DNA of 64,000 bases from positions 124,001-188,000 of the forward strand of contig NZ_JABUXV010000001.1 in the NCBI RefSeq assembly GCF_014897705.1, in the 5' to 3' direction. Within the stretch, counting starts at the first letter, position 1. Each line of letters opens with the position of its first letter. Below are positions 17,812 through 25,817 of this stretch, in pieces. This DNA comes from Brachybacterium sp. FME24 (GTDB taxonomy: Bacteria > Actinomycetota > Actinomycetes > Actinomycetales > Dermabacteraceae). The position numbers were made by a program, and so were the translations under genes. The notes under the pieces were generated by a model. The model saw only the letters and a list, made by a program, of their open reading frames with translations. It did no database searches and was not told where the DNA came from.

Positions 17812-18384
17812 ATCCGACGCCTCATTGCCCGTGCGTTCTGGAGGGTGAGCCGGTGGACGCTGACCGTCCAGCCGATGCCGGACCGGCCCACCATTCTCCT
17901 GGGCGCCCCGCACACCTCGAACTGGGATTTCGCGTTCATGCTCGCCATCTCCTGGAGCCAGGGCATCCACCTGCGCTGGTTGGGGAAGAGCAGCCTGTTC
18001 ACCAGCTGGCGAGGCCCCCTCATGCGCGCGATCGGAGGGATTCCCGTCGATCGTGCGGATCCTCGCAGCGTCGTCGATGACGTGGTGCGGCGTGTGCACG
18101 CGGGCGAGGTCTTCAGCCTGGTCGTCACTCCCGATGGCACCCGCAACGGGAACACGCACTGGAAGTCCGGTTTTTATCGCATCGCCCGCGCGACCGGGAT
18201 GCCCGTGACCCTCGGATTCGTCGATCGCACGACGATGACCACCGGGCTCGGTCCGACCTTCGCGCTGACCGGGGATGTCGCGGGCGACATGGACCGTATC
18301 CGTGCCTTCTACGCGGACAAGTCAGGCCACAACCCCGACCAGCGCGTCGAGCCCCGGCTCCGCGAGGAGGACAACGAGGACTGA
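17809..18384 (+). CDS. 1-acyl-glycerol-3-phosphate acyltransferase-like protein
   Basis: 191-residue PlsC-like acyltransferase. The catalytic motif appears as HTSNWDF (H-x4-D, about residue 35), followed by the second block GKSSLF and the third PDGTRN in place of the usual EGTRS. The protein has a hydrophobic N-terminal helix only, so it is peripheral to the membrane. Such short PlsC-like proteins transfer acyl chains to lysophosphatidic acid or other glycerolipids. Leaderless start; converges on a DUF2867-like gene across a short hairpin. Confidence 0.82.
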   Translation: MIRRLIARAFWRVSRWTLTVQPMPDRPTILLGAPHTSNWDFAFMLAISWSQGIHLRWLGKSSLFTSWRGPLMRAIGGIPVDRADPRSVVDDVVRRVHAGEVFSLVVTPDGTRNGNTHWKSGFYRIARATGMPVTLGFVDRTTMTTGLGPTFALTGDVAGDMDRIRAFYADKSGHNPDQRVEPRLREEDNED

Positions 18385-18391
18385 GCACCGG

Positions 18392-18418
18392 GCGCCCTCG
18401 CGGTCACGCTCAGGGCGC
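18392..18418. terminator. Hairpin between convergent genes
   Basis: GCGCCCT (18392-18398) pairs with AGGGCGC (18412-18418) around a 13-base loop, between the acyltransferase stop and the stop of the convergent gene, which it overlaps. There is no T-tract, so termination is plausible but unproven. Confidence 0.4.
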
Positions 18419-18940
18419 TGAACGGCGGCGGGGCCGGTCGGCGCTCGAGCCCGTCACAGCGATCGCTGCGTCCCGGAGGATTCCCGGCGTCAGCCGGCGG
18501 TGCACGGCGGACAGCACGCCCCAGGCCGCTGCTGCGAACCGGCGGTCGTAGCGGATCAGGGTTGCCAGCGAGACCGTCGAGCCGTCGTCGCGCACGATCA
18601 GGTTCGCGGCAAGGGCCCAGGAATCGGCCTCGAGCCGGATCCAATCCTCGCCCCGCGCGCCGATGCGCCACCCCGCGACGGTGGCGCGCGAGCGCCCGGG
18701 GGCCAGGCGCAGCTGCAGGAGACCCTGCCAGATGAACCGCTCGCCGACGTTCGGGAGGTCGCCGAACATCGCACGGCTCCACCGCTCCGGCGTCACGGTG
18801 GCACCGCCGACATGGCCGATCGCGAAGTAGTCGGCGTAGTCGACGCGCGTCAGCCCGGCACGGGCGAGCACGGACGGCCCGACTGCGGCCATCCCGACGG
18901 CACGTTCGACGTGCGGACCCGCGGCAGTACTGCTGCCCAT
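18410..18940 (-). CDS. DUF2867-like hypothetical protein
   Basis: 176-residue soluble protein starting MGSSTAAGPHVERAVG with GGGAGG nine bases upstream of the ATG. Features such as ADYFAIGHVGG, PERWSRAMFGDLPN, LRLAPGRSRATVAGWRI and the C-terminal AVHRRLTPGILRDAA resemble DUF2867/polyketide-cyclase-like proteins that bind small hydrophobic ligands. It is transcribed away from a TetR gene, with two TetR-type operators between them, so it is almost certainly that regulator's target. Function unknown. Confidence 0.65.
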   Translation of the reverse strand: MGSSTAAGPHVERAVGMAAVGPSVLARAGLTRVDYADYFAIGHVGGATVTPERWSRAMFGDLPNVGERFIWQGLLQLRLAPGRSRATVAGWRIGARGEDWIRLEADSWALAANLIVRDDGSTVSLATLIRYDRRFAAAAWGVLSAVHRRLTPGILRDAAIAVTGSSADRPRRRSAP

Positions 18941-18955
18941 GTCTGCAACCTCCCC

Positions 18956-19010
18956 ATGTACGGGTGCGTATAGATCGACCGTAGCACCATATGTACGATG
19001 CCGTATAGAT
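18956..19010. promoter_or_regulatory. Twin TetR operators, ATGTACG-n5-GTATAGAT repeats
   Basis: Two 20-bp sites at 18956-18975 and 18991-19010 share ATGTACG and CGTATAGAT. In each, TACG and CGTA form an inverted repeat around four bases (GGTG and ATGC). Their centres are 35 bp apart. They sit between the divergent DUF2867-like and TetR genes, and the right arm of the second site overlaps a TATAGAT that would serve as the tetR -10. Confidence 0.7.
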
Positions 19011-19042
19011 GGTGTGCGGATGATTGTCGATAGGAGTGATGC

Positions 19043-19636
19043 ATGGCCGGCAGAACGCTCACGCCGCGTGATCGGTGGATCGAGGAAGGGCTCGCGGCAT
19101 TGGCCGCAGGGGGCCCCGACTCCGTACGCATCGAGGCGATGGCCAAGCGGCTCGGGGTCACCAAGGGCGGGTTCTACGGCTGCTTCCGTGATCGGAACGC
19201 CTTGCTGGAAGCCATGTTGGACACCTGGGAGCGTGAAGCGGTCGACGAGGTTCTCGCCGCCGTCGAACGCGATGGCGGGGACCCGAGGACCCGTGCACAG
19301 CGGGCCGGGATGCTGACCTTCTCCGACGAGCGACTGCTGCCGCTGGACCTCGCGATTCGTGACTGGTCCCGCCGGGACCAGCGGGCCGCCGACAGGCTGC
19401 GCCGGGTCGACGACCGGCGGATGGACCTGCTGCGGGAGACCATGGGGAGTTTCTGCGACGATCCCGACGAGATCGAGGCGCGCAGCCTGCTGGCGTTCAC
19501 CGCAGCGATCGGCTCCCATCTCCTCGCCGCGGACCACGGGGGTCGCACGCGGCAGCAGGTTCTCTCCCGAGCGGCGGACATCATCCTGCATCGGCCGCCG
19601 CTCACCACCGACGCCCCGAGGGCGCAGGACTCGTGA
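19043..19636 (+). CDS. TetR-family transcriptional regulator
   Basis: 197 residues. The N-terminal helix-turn-helix covers about 10-55, with VRIEAMAKRLGVTKGGFYGCFRDRNALLEAML, the classic TetR DNA-binding segment. The C-terminal ligand domain has WSRRDQRAADRLRRVDDRR, common in regulators of oxidative or xenobiotic genes. TAGGAG precedes the ATG. It is divergent from the DUF2867-like gene, and the twin palindromes between them are its probable operators, implying autoregulation. Confidence 0.88.
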   Translation: MAGRTLTPRDRWIEEGLAALAAGGPDSVRIEAMAKRLGVTKGGFYGCFRDRNALLEAMLDTWEREAVDEVLAAVERDGGDPRTRAQRAGMLTFSDERLLPLDLAIRDWSRRDQRAADRLRRVDDRRMDLLRETMGSFCDDPDEIEARSLLAFTAAIGSHLLAADHGGRTRQQVLSRAADIILHRPPLTTDAPRAQDS

Positions 19637-19805
19637 CCCTGTCGGTCCCAGCCGGGCTGCAGCAATGCCGATCGCTGGGACCGAACGTGGCTCCCTGCGC
19701 GCTCTTCGTGCTCGATACCCTGTGCGGCAGCAGTGACCACGCCGTGGCCGCGTGCGCCCGGTGCCGCCTGCAGCATCCGCCTCGACGGTGCGGCACACTC
19801 GTCGT

Positions 19806-20246
19806 ATGGACGACCTGCACGTGCCCTCGGGCCCTGGCGCGCCCCTCGGCCTCCGGGTGCCGGCGGCGGAGCTCGTCGAGCAGTTCTCCCACGCGTCCGG
19901 CCCCGGCGGCCAGGGCGTGAACACCACCGATTCCCGGGTACAGCTCGGTCTCGACCTGGCCACGACGACCGCCTTGGACGATGACCAGCGTGAGCGCGTC
20001 CTGACCCACCTCAGCGCGAAGCTCTCGGGCACCGTGCTCACGATCAGCGCCGAGGAGCATCGCTCCCAGCGTCGCAACCGGATCGCAGCCCGGGAGCGAC
20101 TCGCGGCGATCCTGCGAGAAGCTGTGACTCCCCCGGTGGTGCGCCGGCGCACCAAGCCCACCAAGGGTTCGCAGCGTCGGCGGCTGGCCGGTAAGCGCCA
20201 GCGCGCAGAGACCAAGCAGAACCGGCGGCGCCCCGGCGTCGACTGA
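19806..20246 (+). CDS. arfB: Alternative ribosome-rescue peptidyl-tRNA hydrolase ArfB
   Basis: Release-factor-like hydrolase (YaeJ/ArfB) that frees stalled ribosomes by hydrolysing peptidyl-tRNA. The 146-residue protein carries the catalytic GGQ in SHASGPGGQGVNTTDSRV (about residue 39) and a long basic tail (RRRTKPTKGSQRRRLAGKR) that inserts into the mRNA channel. Length and order are those of the family. The start at 19806 excludes an upstream extension; CACACT lies six bases before it, consistent with a leaderless mRNA. Confidence 0.92.
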   Translation: MDDLHVPSGPGAPLGLRVPAAELVEQFSHASGPGGQGVNTTDSRVQLGLDLATTTALDDDQRERVLTHLSAKLSGTVLTISAEEHRSQRRNRIAARERLAAILREAVTPPVVRRRTKPTKGSQRRRLAGKRQRAETKQNRRRPGVD

Positions 20247-20825
20247 GCGGCGAGACCAATCATGAGCGGATGCAGGCGACCGCGCCCTGACTGACCGGTC
20301 GCGGGGACCCGCCCGCGTCGAGCGAAGTGCTCGCGGCGAGCGCACTCAGCGCTGGAAGCGATCCGAGCACGGCGAGCGGAGCACGCGGAGTGAGCAGGAT
20401 GGGCTCGATAGGCGCCCCGTGGCGATGGCACCGCTGCGGCGGTGGCCGGGTCGCACATCACGTCCGGTGTCGCAGTATTCCGGTTTCTCCAGAGTGTTCC
20501 TCGCAGGTCCTCGAAGACTTTCTCGACGCCCCCTCCTTGATTCTTGATGACCGCTGTCGTGGATCACTCTCCTCACTTTCTCCTCAGTGCACATGACGGG
20601 CCGCGCGCCCGAGATCCGCCGTGGAAGCCCGGCGAGAGAATCCGCCTCCTCCGGACCTCCGACCCCAGGCCAGGGTCGTCGCGGCGCGGTCTTCACACCT
20701 GTCCCGCGCGTGCCCCGAGCACGTCTGCGCGCACGGCCCTGCCTCGCCGACCCTCCTGCGAACACCGGCTGAACATCTCGGGAATCACGTCGTGAAACGT
20801 TCACGAACTGGCCATGATCAAATCT
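20247..20825. other. Long intergenic region, no gene recognised
   Basis: About 580 bp between arfB and the PhoD promoter. All long open frames here are low-complexity, Arg/Pro-rich and lack start signals, so I call none of them. Short repeats of GCGAGC/GAGCG-type sequence occur around 20305-20390. The right end, with GTGAAACGTTCACGAAC near 20791-20808, is probably part of the phoD regulatory region. Confidence 0.45.
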
Positions 20826-20842
20826 GTGAATCTCCTGTGAAT
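20826..20842 (+). promoter_or_regulatory. Possible PHO box (11-nt direct repeats)
   Basis: GTGAAT occurs at 20826-20831 and 20837-20842, an exact 11-base period. Read on the other strand this is ATTCAC-n5-ATTCAC, resembling the 11-nt direct-repeat units bound by actinobacterial PhoP. It lies 70-90 bp before a secreted phosphatase, the expected type of target. Confidence 0.4.
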
Positions 20843-20913
20843 TAGCTCTTAGGGTGACCGGAGATGCGACCCCGGCATCTCCCCTTCCCTCGTCCACTCG
20901 CCAGGAGAATTCC

Positions 20914-22488
20914 GTGCCTTTCGCTGTCCCCTCCCACCCCACTCGACGCCACCTCCTCCAGGGCAGTGCGATCGTCGGCGGCGGTCTTCTCGTGCCGTCG
21001 GCCGCCTTGGCGGACCCCTCCCCTCGCGGCGGCAGGATCGTCGACCCGTTCACGCTCGGTGTCGCATCCGGTGATCCGCTGCCCGACTCCGTGGTGCTGT
21101 GGACCCGCCTCGCCCCGAGCCCGCTCGAGTACAACGGCGGCATGCCCACCCGGAACGTTCCGGTGCGGTGGGAGCTCGCCACCGACGCCGGCTTCAGGAC
21201 CATCGCCCAGCGCGGAACCGAGACTGCTCTCGCCGACGAAGCCCACACTCTGCACGTCGAGGTGAAGGGGCTCGAACCGCACCGCGAATACTGGTACCGC
21301 TTCCGCGTGGGCAAGGAGATCTCCCCCGTCGGCCGCACCCGCACCGCCCCCGCCGCAGGATCCCTCTCCCCGATCTCCTTCGGCATCACCTCCTGCGCCA
21401 GTTTCGAGGTCGGCTACTTCACCGCGTACGAGCACATGGCGAAGGAGGACCTCGACGTGGTGTTCTGCCTCGGCGACTACCTGTACGAGTACGCGGCCGG
21501 AGCGATGGGTGAGGTGCGCTCGCACGAGGGCAATGAGATGAATACCCTCGATGAGTACCGTCAGCGCCACGCCCATCAGAAGACCGATGTCGATCTGCAG
21601 GCGGCGCACGCCGCGGCACCGTGGATCGTCACCTGGGACGACCACGAGGTCGACAACAACTACGCCGACCTCAGCCCGGAGAACTCCGACCCGGCCCAGG
21701 GCAACCAGAGCACGGAGTCCTTCGCCGAGCGTCGCACCGCCGCGTACCGCGCCTACTGGGAGCACATGCCACTGCGTCGCTTCCGCAAGCCGGTCGACAC
21801 GAACCTTCCCCTGTACCGCTCCTTCGACTACGGGGACCTGGCGCGTTTCAGCGTGCTCGACAGCCGCCAGTACCGCGACGACCAGCCCTACGGCGACCGC
21901 AGCGACATCAACGGTCCCGATCAGTGGGAGACCGACATGCTCGGCGAGGAGCAGCACGCCTGGTTCGAGAAGAACCTCCTGGAATCCCGGGCCGCCTGGA
22001 ACATCGTCCCCCAGCAGATCTTCTTCGCGAACATGGACTACAACCCCAATGGTCCGGGTTCCTACAACGACGGCTGGGACGGGTACCAGGCCTCGCGGGA
22101 CAGGATCCTCGGTCTCGTCGCAGAGCGGCAGATCGAGAATTTCGTGGTGCTCACGGGGGACGTCCACAACCACTACATGAACGACCTCCGCCGGGACTTC
22201 GAGGACGACGCCTCGCTGATTCTGGGCAGCGAGGTGGTCGCCACCTCGGTGACCTCGAACGGCGACGGCGCCTCCTACTCCGACGAGCAGGTTGCCGCCT
22301 GGCAGAGCGACATGCCGTACATGCATTACCGCCAGAATCGGCGCGGATATGTCACCTGCGAGGTCACTCCGGAGGAGTACCGTGCCGACTTCCATACCCT
22401 CGACTACGTGACGCAGAAGGGTTCGCCGCTGACCACGGACGCCTCGTTCGTGATCGAGTCGGGCGTTCCCGGCGCGAACGCCGTCTGA
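20914..22488 (+). CDS. phoD: Tat-exported PhoD-family alkaline phosphatase
   Basis: 524-residue extracellular phosphatase/phosphodiesterase. The Tat signal TRRHLLQGSAIVGGG is followed by a PhoD N-terminal beta domain (FTLGVASGDPLPDSVVLWTRLAP) and the PhoD catalytic domain with FGITSCASFEVGYFTAYEHM, FCLGDYLYEY, TWDDHEVDNNY and VVLTGDVHNHYM as metal ligands. The GTG start at 20914 has CAGGAG six bases upstream and puts the twin arginines eleven residues in. Strong GC-rich hairpin 15 bases after the stop. It likely scavenges phosphate from phosphodiesters, and the upstream repeats suggest PhoP control. Confidence 0.92.
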   Translation: MPFAVPSHPTRRHLLQGSAIVGGGLLVPSAALADPSPRGGRIVDPFTLGVASGDPLPDSVVLWTRLAPSPLEYNGGMPTRNVPVRWELATDAGFRTIAQRGTETALADEAHTLHVEVKGLEPHREYWYRFRVGKEISPVGRTRTAPAAGSLSPISFGITSCASFEVGYFTAYEHMAKEDLDVVFCLGDYLYEYAAGAMGEVRSHEGNEMNTLDEYRQRHAHQKTDVDLQAAHAAAPWIVTWDDHEVDNNYADLSPENSDPAQGNQSTESFAERRTAAYRAYWEHMPLRRFRKPVDTNLPLYRSFDYGDLARFSVLDSRQYRDDQPYGDRSDINGPDQWETDMLGEEQHAWFEKNLLESRAAWNIVPQQIFFANMDYNPNGPGSYNDGWDGYQASRDRILGLVAERQIENFVVLTGDVHNHYMNDLRRDFEDDASLILGSEVVATSVTSNGDGASYSDEQVAAWQSDMPYMHYRQNRRGYVTCEVTPEEYRADFHTLDYVTQKGSPLTTDASFVIESGVPGANAV

Positions 22489-22503
22489 GCGGGGCCGCTT
22501 CGA

Positions 22504-22547
22504 GGCGCGCGCCGGGTTCGCCCCTCCGGGCGGTCCCGGCGCGCGCC
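22504..22547. terminator. Strong terminator-like hairpin after phoD
   Basis: GGCGCGCGCCGGG (22504-22516) pairs perfectly with CCCGGCGCGCGCC (22535-22547); the loop contains a further CGCCC/GGGCG stem. The 13-bp GC stem just past the phoD stop, facing the convergent ABC operon, should act as a two-way terminator although no T-run follows. Confidence 0.6.
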
Positions 22548-22554
22548 GCGTTCG

Positions 22555-22574
22555 GGGCGTCCTCGAGGACGCCC
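22555..22574. repeat. 20-bp perfect palindrome
   Basis: GGGCGTCCTCGAGGACGCCC at 22555-22574, immediately after the phoD hairpin and in the tail region of the convergent ABC operon. It may be a second terminator stem for the leftward operon or a protein-binding site. Confidence 0.45.
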
Positions 22575-22714
22575 TCGTTCTCGCGACCCACGGCGTCACC
22601 GCCGGGTCGGGTCAGCTCCACGAGAGCCTGCTCGATGCTCGGCGCGCTGATTCCGCCCGAGGCCGCCAGAGACTTCACCGGATCCCCCTCATGATCCTCA
22701 CCCGGGACAGGACA

Positions 22715-23671
22715 TCACTCGTCGTCGCCGTCCCGCACTCGCGCCACCAGCTGCGTCGGGTTCACGAACCGCAGCGCGATGATCAGCGTCACCAGCATCA
22801 TCGCCGTGTACAGGAAGGCCATCGCGGAGACCAGGGGCCTGGGCTCGGAGCCGCCCGCCGAGGTCATCGCCCGGAAGATGGAGACCACGAGGGTGTCGGT
22901 GCCCGGGCCGGAGACCAGGTACGTGAGCTCGAACATCCCGACGGTTCGCACGAGGACCAGGATCGCGGCGGCGAGGATGCCGGGCACCAGGATCGGGCCC
23001 AGGATGCGCAGGAAGACGTGCCGCATCCGCGCCCCGCTCATCCTGGCGGCGTTCTCGATCGCAGGATTGATCTGTTCGATGAACGGGGTCATCGTGATGA
23101 TGACGAACGGCACCGACGGCACCAGATTCACCAGGATCACGGCCAGCACCGTGCGCCCAAGCCCGAAGTTGTACATCACGGTGGCCAGCGGGATGCCGAA
23201 GGTGATCGGCGGGATGATCACCGGGAGCAGGAACAGCGCGGTCACCGCTCGTTTGAACGGGAACTGCCGGCGGGCGAGCGCGTAGGAGGCGGGCACGCCG
23301 ATGAGGATCGAGAGGGCGACCACGGAGATCGCGACGACCAGCGTCACCAGAATGACGTGGCCGAGCTCGAAGCGGGTCCACGCCTCGGCGTACCAGCTCG
23401 CGGTGAACTCCGTCGGCAGCCACTGCGCGTACCAGGCGCGCCCGAAGGAGTCGGTGACGACGCTGACGAGGATCCCCATCAGCAGCACCAGGAAGGCGGC
23501 GACCCCTGCCCAGGCGACCCACGTGCTGGGCTGGGCGGAGAGAGCTTTGTCGCCGGGACTCCTGTCGGCTCCGGGATTCTTCACCGGAGGATCGGGGAGG
23601 CTCAGCGGCCCGGAGTCGGTGGCGCCCGGGGCGCCCTCCTGCGATCTGCGGTCCACGTTCTGCGTCGTCAT
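22715..23671 (-). CDS. ABC transporter permease (second)
   Basis: 318-residue inner-membrane permease with about six membrane segments after a 45-residue cytoplasmic tail. The cytoplasmic EAA-type loop is visible as ENAARMSGARMRHVFLRILGPIL near residue 210. It belongs to the spermidine/putrescine- and iron-type importer group. Its ATG overlaps the stop of the preceding permease gene (TGATG). Last gene of the lacI-led operon. Confidence 0.88.
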   Translation of the reverse strand: MTTQNVDRRSQEGAPGATDSGPLSLPDPPVKNPGADRSPGDKALSAQPSTWVAWAGVAAFLVLLMGILVSVVTDSFGRAWYAQWLPTEFTASWYAEAWTRFELGHVILVTLVVAISVVALSILIGVPASYALARRQFPFKRAVTALFLLPVIIPPITFGIPLATVMYNFGLGRTVLAVILVNLVPSVPFVIITMTPFIEQINPAIENAARMSGARMRHVFLRILGPILVPGILAAAILVLVRTVGMFELTYLVSGPGTDTLVVSIFRAMTSAGGSEPRPLVSAMAFLYTAMMLVTLIIALRFVNPTQLVARVRDGDDE

Positions 23672-24603
23672 CAGCCTTTGCCTCCGGTCGAGCCTTTGTA
23701 GAGGAATGAACGTCCCAACAGCACGATCGCGACGACGACGAGCTCCGCCAGGCCCATCATGATCGCCACGGTCGAGGCCATCGGATAGTCGAACTGCTCG
23801 CCGAAGAAGCGGTACGCGACCACGGCGAGCACACGCGTGGATCCGCTGGGATCACCGACCAGAGTGGCCGAGGGGAACACGCTGAACGCGAGCACGAACG
23901 TGAGGATGAACGTCGTCGCCAACCCCGGGGCCAGCAGCGGGAGGGTGATGCGGAAGAATCTCTGCCCCCAACCGGCTCCCAACGAGCGCGCCGCCCGGTC
24001 CAGCGACGGGTCGATCCCTGAGAGGTAGGAGGAGATCAGCAGGAACGCGAAGGGGAACCCCGAGATGATCAGCGACAGCAGCACACCGATGTAGTTGTGC
24101 ACCAGCTCGAGCGGCTGATCGATGATCCCGAGGTTCAGCAGAGCCTGGTTCAGCCAGCCCTGACGTCCGGCGAAGATCAGCAGCCCCTGTGCGGTCAGCA
24201 CGGTGCCCAACGTGATCGGCAGGACCAGCAGTGTCGAGATCAGGCGCTTGCCTCGGAACCGATGCTTGAGCTTGATCGCCAGTGGGATGGCAGCCAGCAC
24301 GTTGAACAGGGCTGCGGGGATCGCCAGCCGCGCCGTCAGCCACACGGATTCGAAGGTGAAGGCGTCCCCGAAGAACCGCACGTAGTTCGCGAGGATCCCG
24401 CCTCCCCAGCGGTCGACGGTCTCTTCGGAGGGCTGCAGCGTGAGTCCGAACCCGTAGGCGAAGGGGTAGACGAACAGTGCCAGGATGAACACGATGGCCG
24501 GAACCAGGAACAGCAGCTGGGAGTCGATCCCCCGGTCGGCCAGGCGATGTCTCAGGCTCGCACTGCCCCGGGGCGGCTTCGTCCGCGCCGTCGCGGTGGT
24601 CAT
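23671..24603 (-). CDS. ABC transporter permease (first)
   Basis: 310-residue permease with about six transmembrane helices and the EAA loop DRAARSLGAGWGQRFFRITLPLL near residue 205. It is the partner of the permease immediately downstream, and its start overlaps the end of the ATPase gene by four bases (ATGA), indicating tightly coupled expression. The first periplasmic loop is long, as in PotB/FbpB-like subunits. Confidence 0.88.
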   Translation of the reverse strand: MTTATARTKPPRGSASLRHRLADRGIDSQLLFLVPAIVFILALFVYPFAYGFGLTLQPSEETVDRWGGGILANYVRFFGDAFTFESVWLTARLAIPAALFNVLAAIPLAIKLKHRFRGKRLISTLLVLPITLGTVLTAQGLLIFAGRQGWLNQALLNLGIIDQPLELVHNYIGVLLSLIISGFPFAFLLISSYLSGIDPSLDRAARSLGAGWGQRFFRITLPLLAPGLATTFILTFVLAFSVFPSATLVGDPSGSTRVLAVVAYRFFGEQFDYPMASTVAIMMGLAELVVVAIVLLGRSFLYKGSTGGKG

Positions 24604-25742
24604 GCCGTCACCACCGCGGCGGGATCCACGGCCGGAATCCCGTCGAGATCATCCTGATAGACGAGCGCACGGGAAGGATCCACCGACAGCAGGACAGTGG
24701 CCCCGACCTCGGGGGCCAGGTCTGCGCGCACGTGCAGCACTCTCCCGGCGCTCGTCCTGACCTCGACGGAGTACTCCCGGCCCTGGTACTCGACGATCTC
24801 GACCTGGGCCTCGAGGGTGTTGACCGGAGAGGTCGCCGCCAGTGCCGCCGTGTGCACGACGAGGTCGGAGGGTCGCACCGCGATCCGCACCCGGTCACCC
24901 GGCATCACGGGGTTCACGGCGGCTCCCAGCAGCGACAGGTCGTCGGCTTCGATCCGCACCCGCCCCTGCCCATCGGGTTCCCCCGCCACCGTGGCATCGA
25001 TCAGGTTGCGGTATCCCATGAAGTCGGCGACGTGCCAGTTGGCGGGATTGTCGTGCAGCTGTTGCGGCGTGCCGATCTGCTGGACCCTCCCCGCGCGCAG
25101 CACCACCAGCCGGTCGGCCAGGGACAGCGCCTCCTCCTGGTCGTGAGTGACGTAGATGGTGGTGAGCCCCAGGGTCTGGTGCAGACGTCGAATCTCGGTG
25201 CGCATCTCCAGCCGCAGCTTCGCATCGAGGTTCGACAGCGGCTCGTCCATCAGCACGACGCGCGGTTCGATGACGATCGCGCGGGCGATCGCCACCCGCT
25301 GCTGCTGCCCGCCCGAGAGCTGGCCGGGCAGCTTGCCGGCCTGGTCCTCGAGCCGCACCAGGCGCAGCGCGTCGTCGACGCGCCGGGTGGTCTCGCGGCG
25401 CGAGACTCCCCGCATCTGCAGACCGAACGCCACGTTCTTCGCGACCGTGAGGTGGGGGAACAGGGCGTAGCTCTGGAACACCATCCCGAAGTCGCGCTTC
25501 TCGGGCGGAAGCACGTCGACCCGCTGCTCGCCGACGTAGATCTGCCCGTCGGTCAGCGGCAGCAGTCCCGCCAGGCAGTTCAGGGCGGTCGACTTGCCGC
25601 AGCCCGAGGGCCCGAGCAGGGCGATGAACTCCCCGCGCTCAACCGTGAGGTCGAAGCCCTGCAGCGCCGTGGTGCCGCCGAACCGCCTGCCGAGGTTCTC
25701 GATGCGGATCGTGTCGAAGTCTTCGGCTGACGTCGTCGTCAT
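24600..25742 (-). CDS. ABC importer ATPase (PotA/FbpC-like)
   Basis: 380-residue ATP-binding subunit with Walker [11 protein letters not shown]-loop YALFPHLTV, signature [14 protein letters not shown], Walker [13 protein letters not shown] and switch His in [12 protein letters not shown]. The C-terminal ~130 residues form the regulatory TOBE domain usual for spermidine/putrescine, iron(III) and sulfate-type importers. It powers the two permeases that follow in the operon. Confidence 0.92.
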   Translation of the reverse strand: MTTTSAEDFDTIRIENLGRRFGGTTALQGFDLTVERGEFIALLGPSGCGKSTALNCLAGLLPLTDGQIYVGEQRVDVLPPEKRDFGMVFQSYALFPHLTVAKNVAFGLQMRGVSRRETTRRVDDALRLVRLEDQAGKLPGQLSGGQQQRVAIARAIVIEPRVVLMDEPLSNLDAKLRLEMRTEIRRLHQTLGLTTIYVTHDQEEALSLADRLVVLRAGRVQQIGTPQQLHDNPANWHVADFMGYRNLIDATVAGEPDGQGRVRIEADDLSLLGAAVNPVMPGDRVRIAVRPSDLVVHTAALAATSPVNTLEAQVEIVEYQGREYSVEVRTSAGRVLHVRADLAPEVGATVLLSVDPSRALVYQDDLDGIPAVDPAAVVTA

Positions 25743-25817
25743 CTCGTCGTGCCTCTCTGTGTTCTGGTCATCTCGTCACCGGAAGCTCCGTCGGCTCCGT
25801 CGGTCCCATCGGCCCGG

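Noticed and set aside
20247..20825. Possible tRNA or structured RNA upstream of phoD
   Set aside because: No T-loop GGTTCGANNCC-type sequence or cloverleaf could be assembled from the visible stems.
22364..22678. Minus-strand frame after the ABC operon
   Set aside because: It has a possible start but runs into antisense phoD and has no recognisable protein; reported only as a possible stub.
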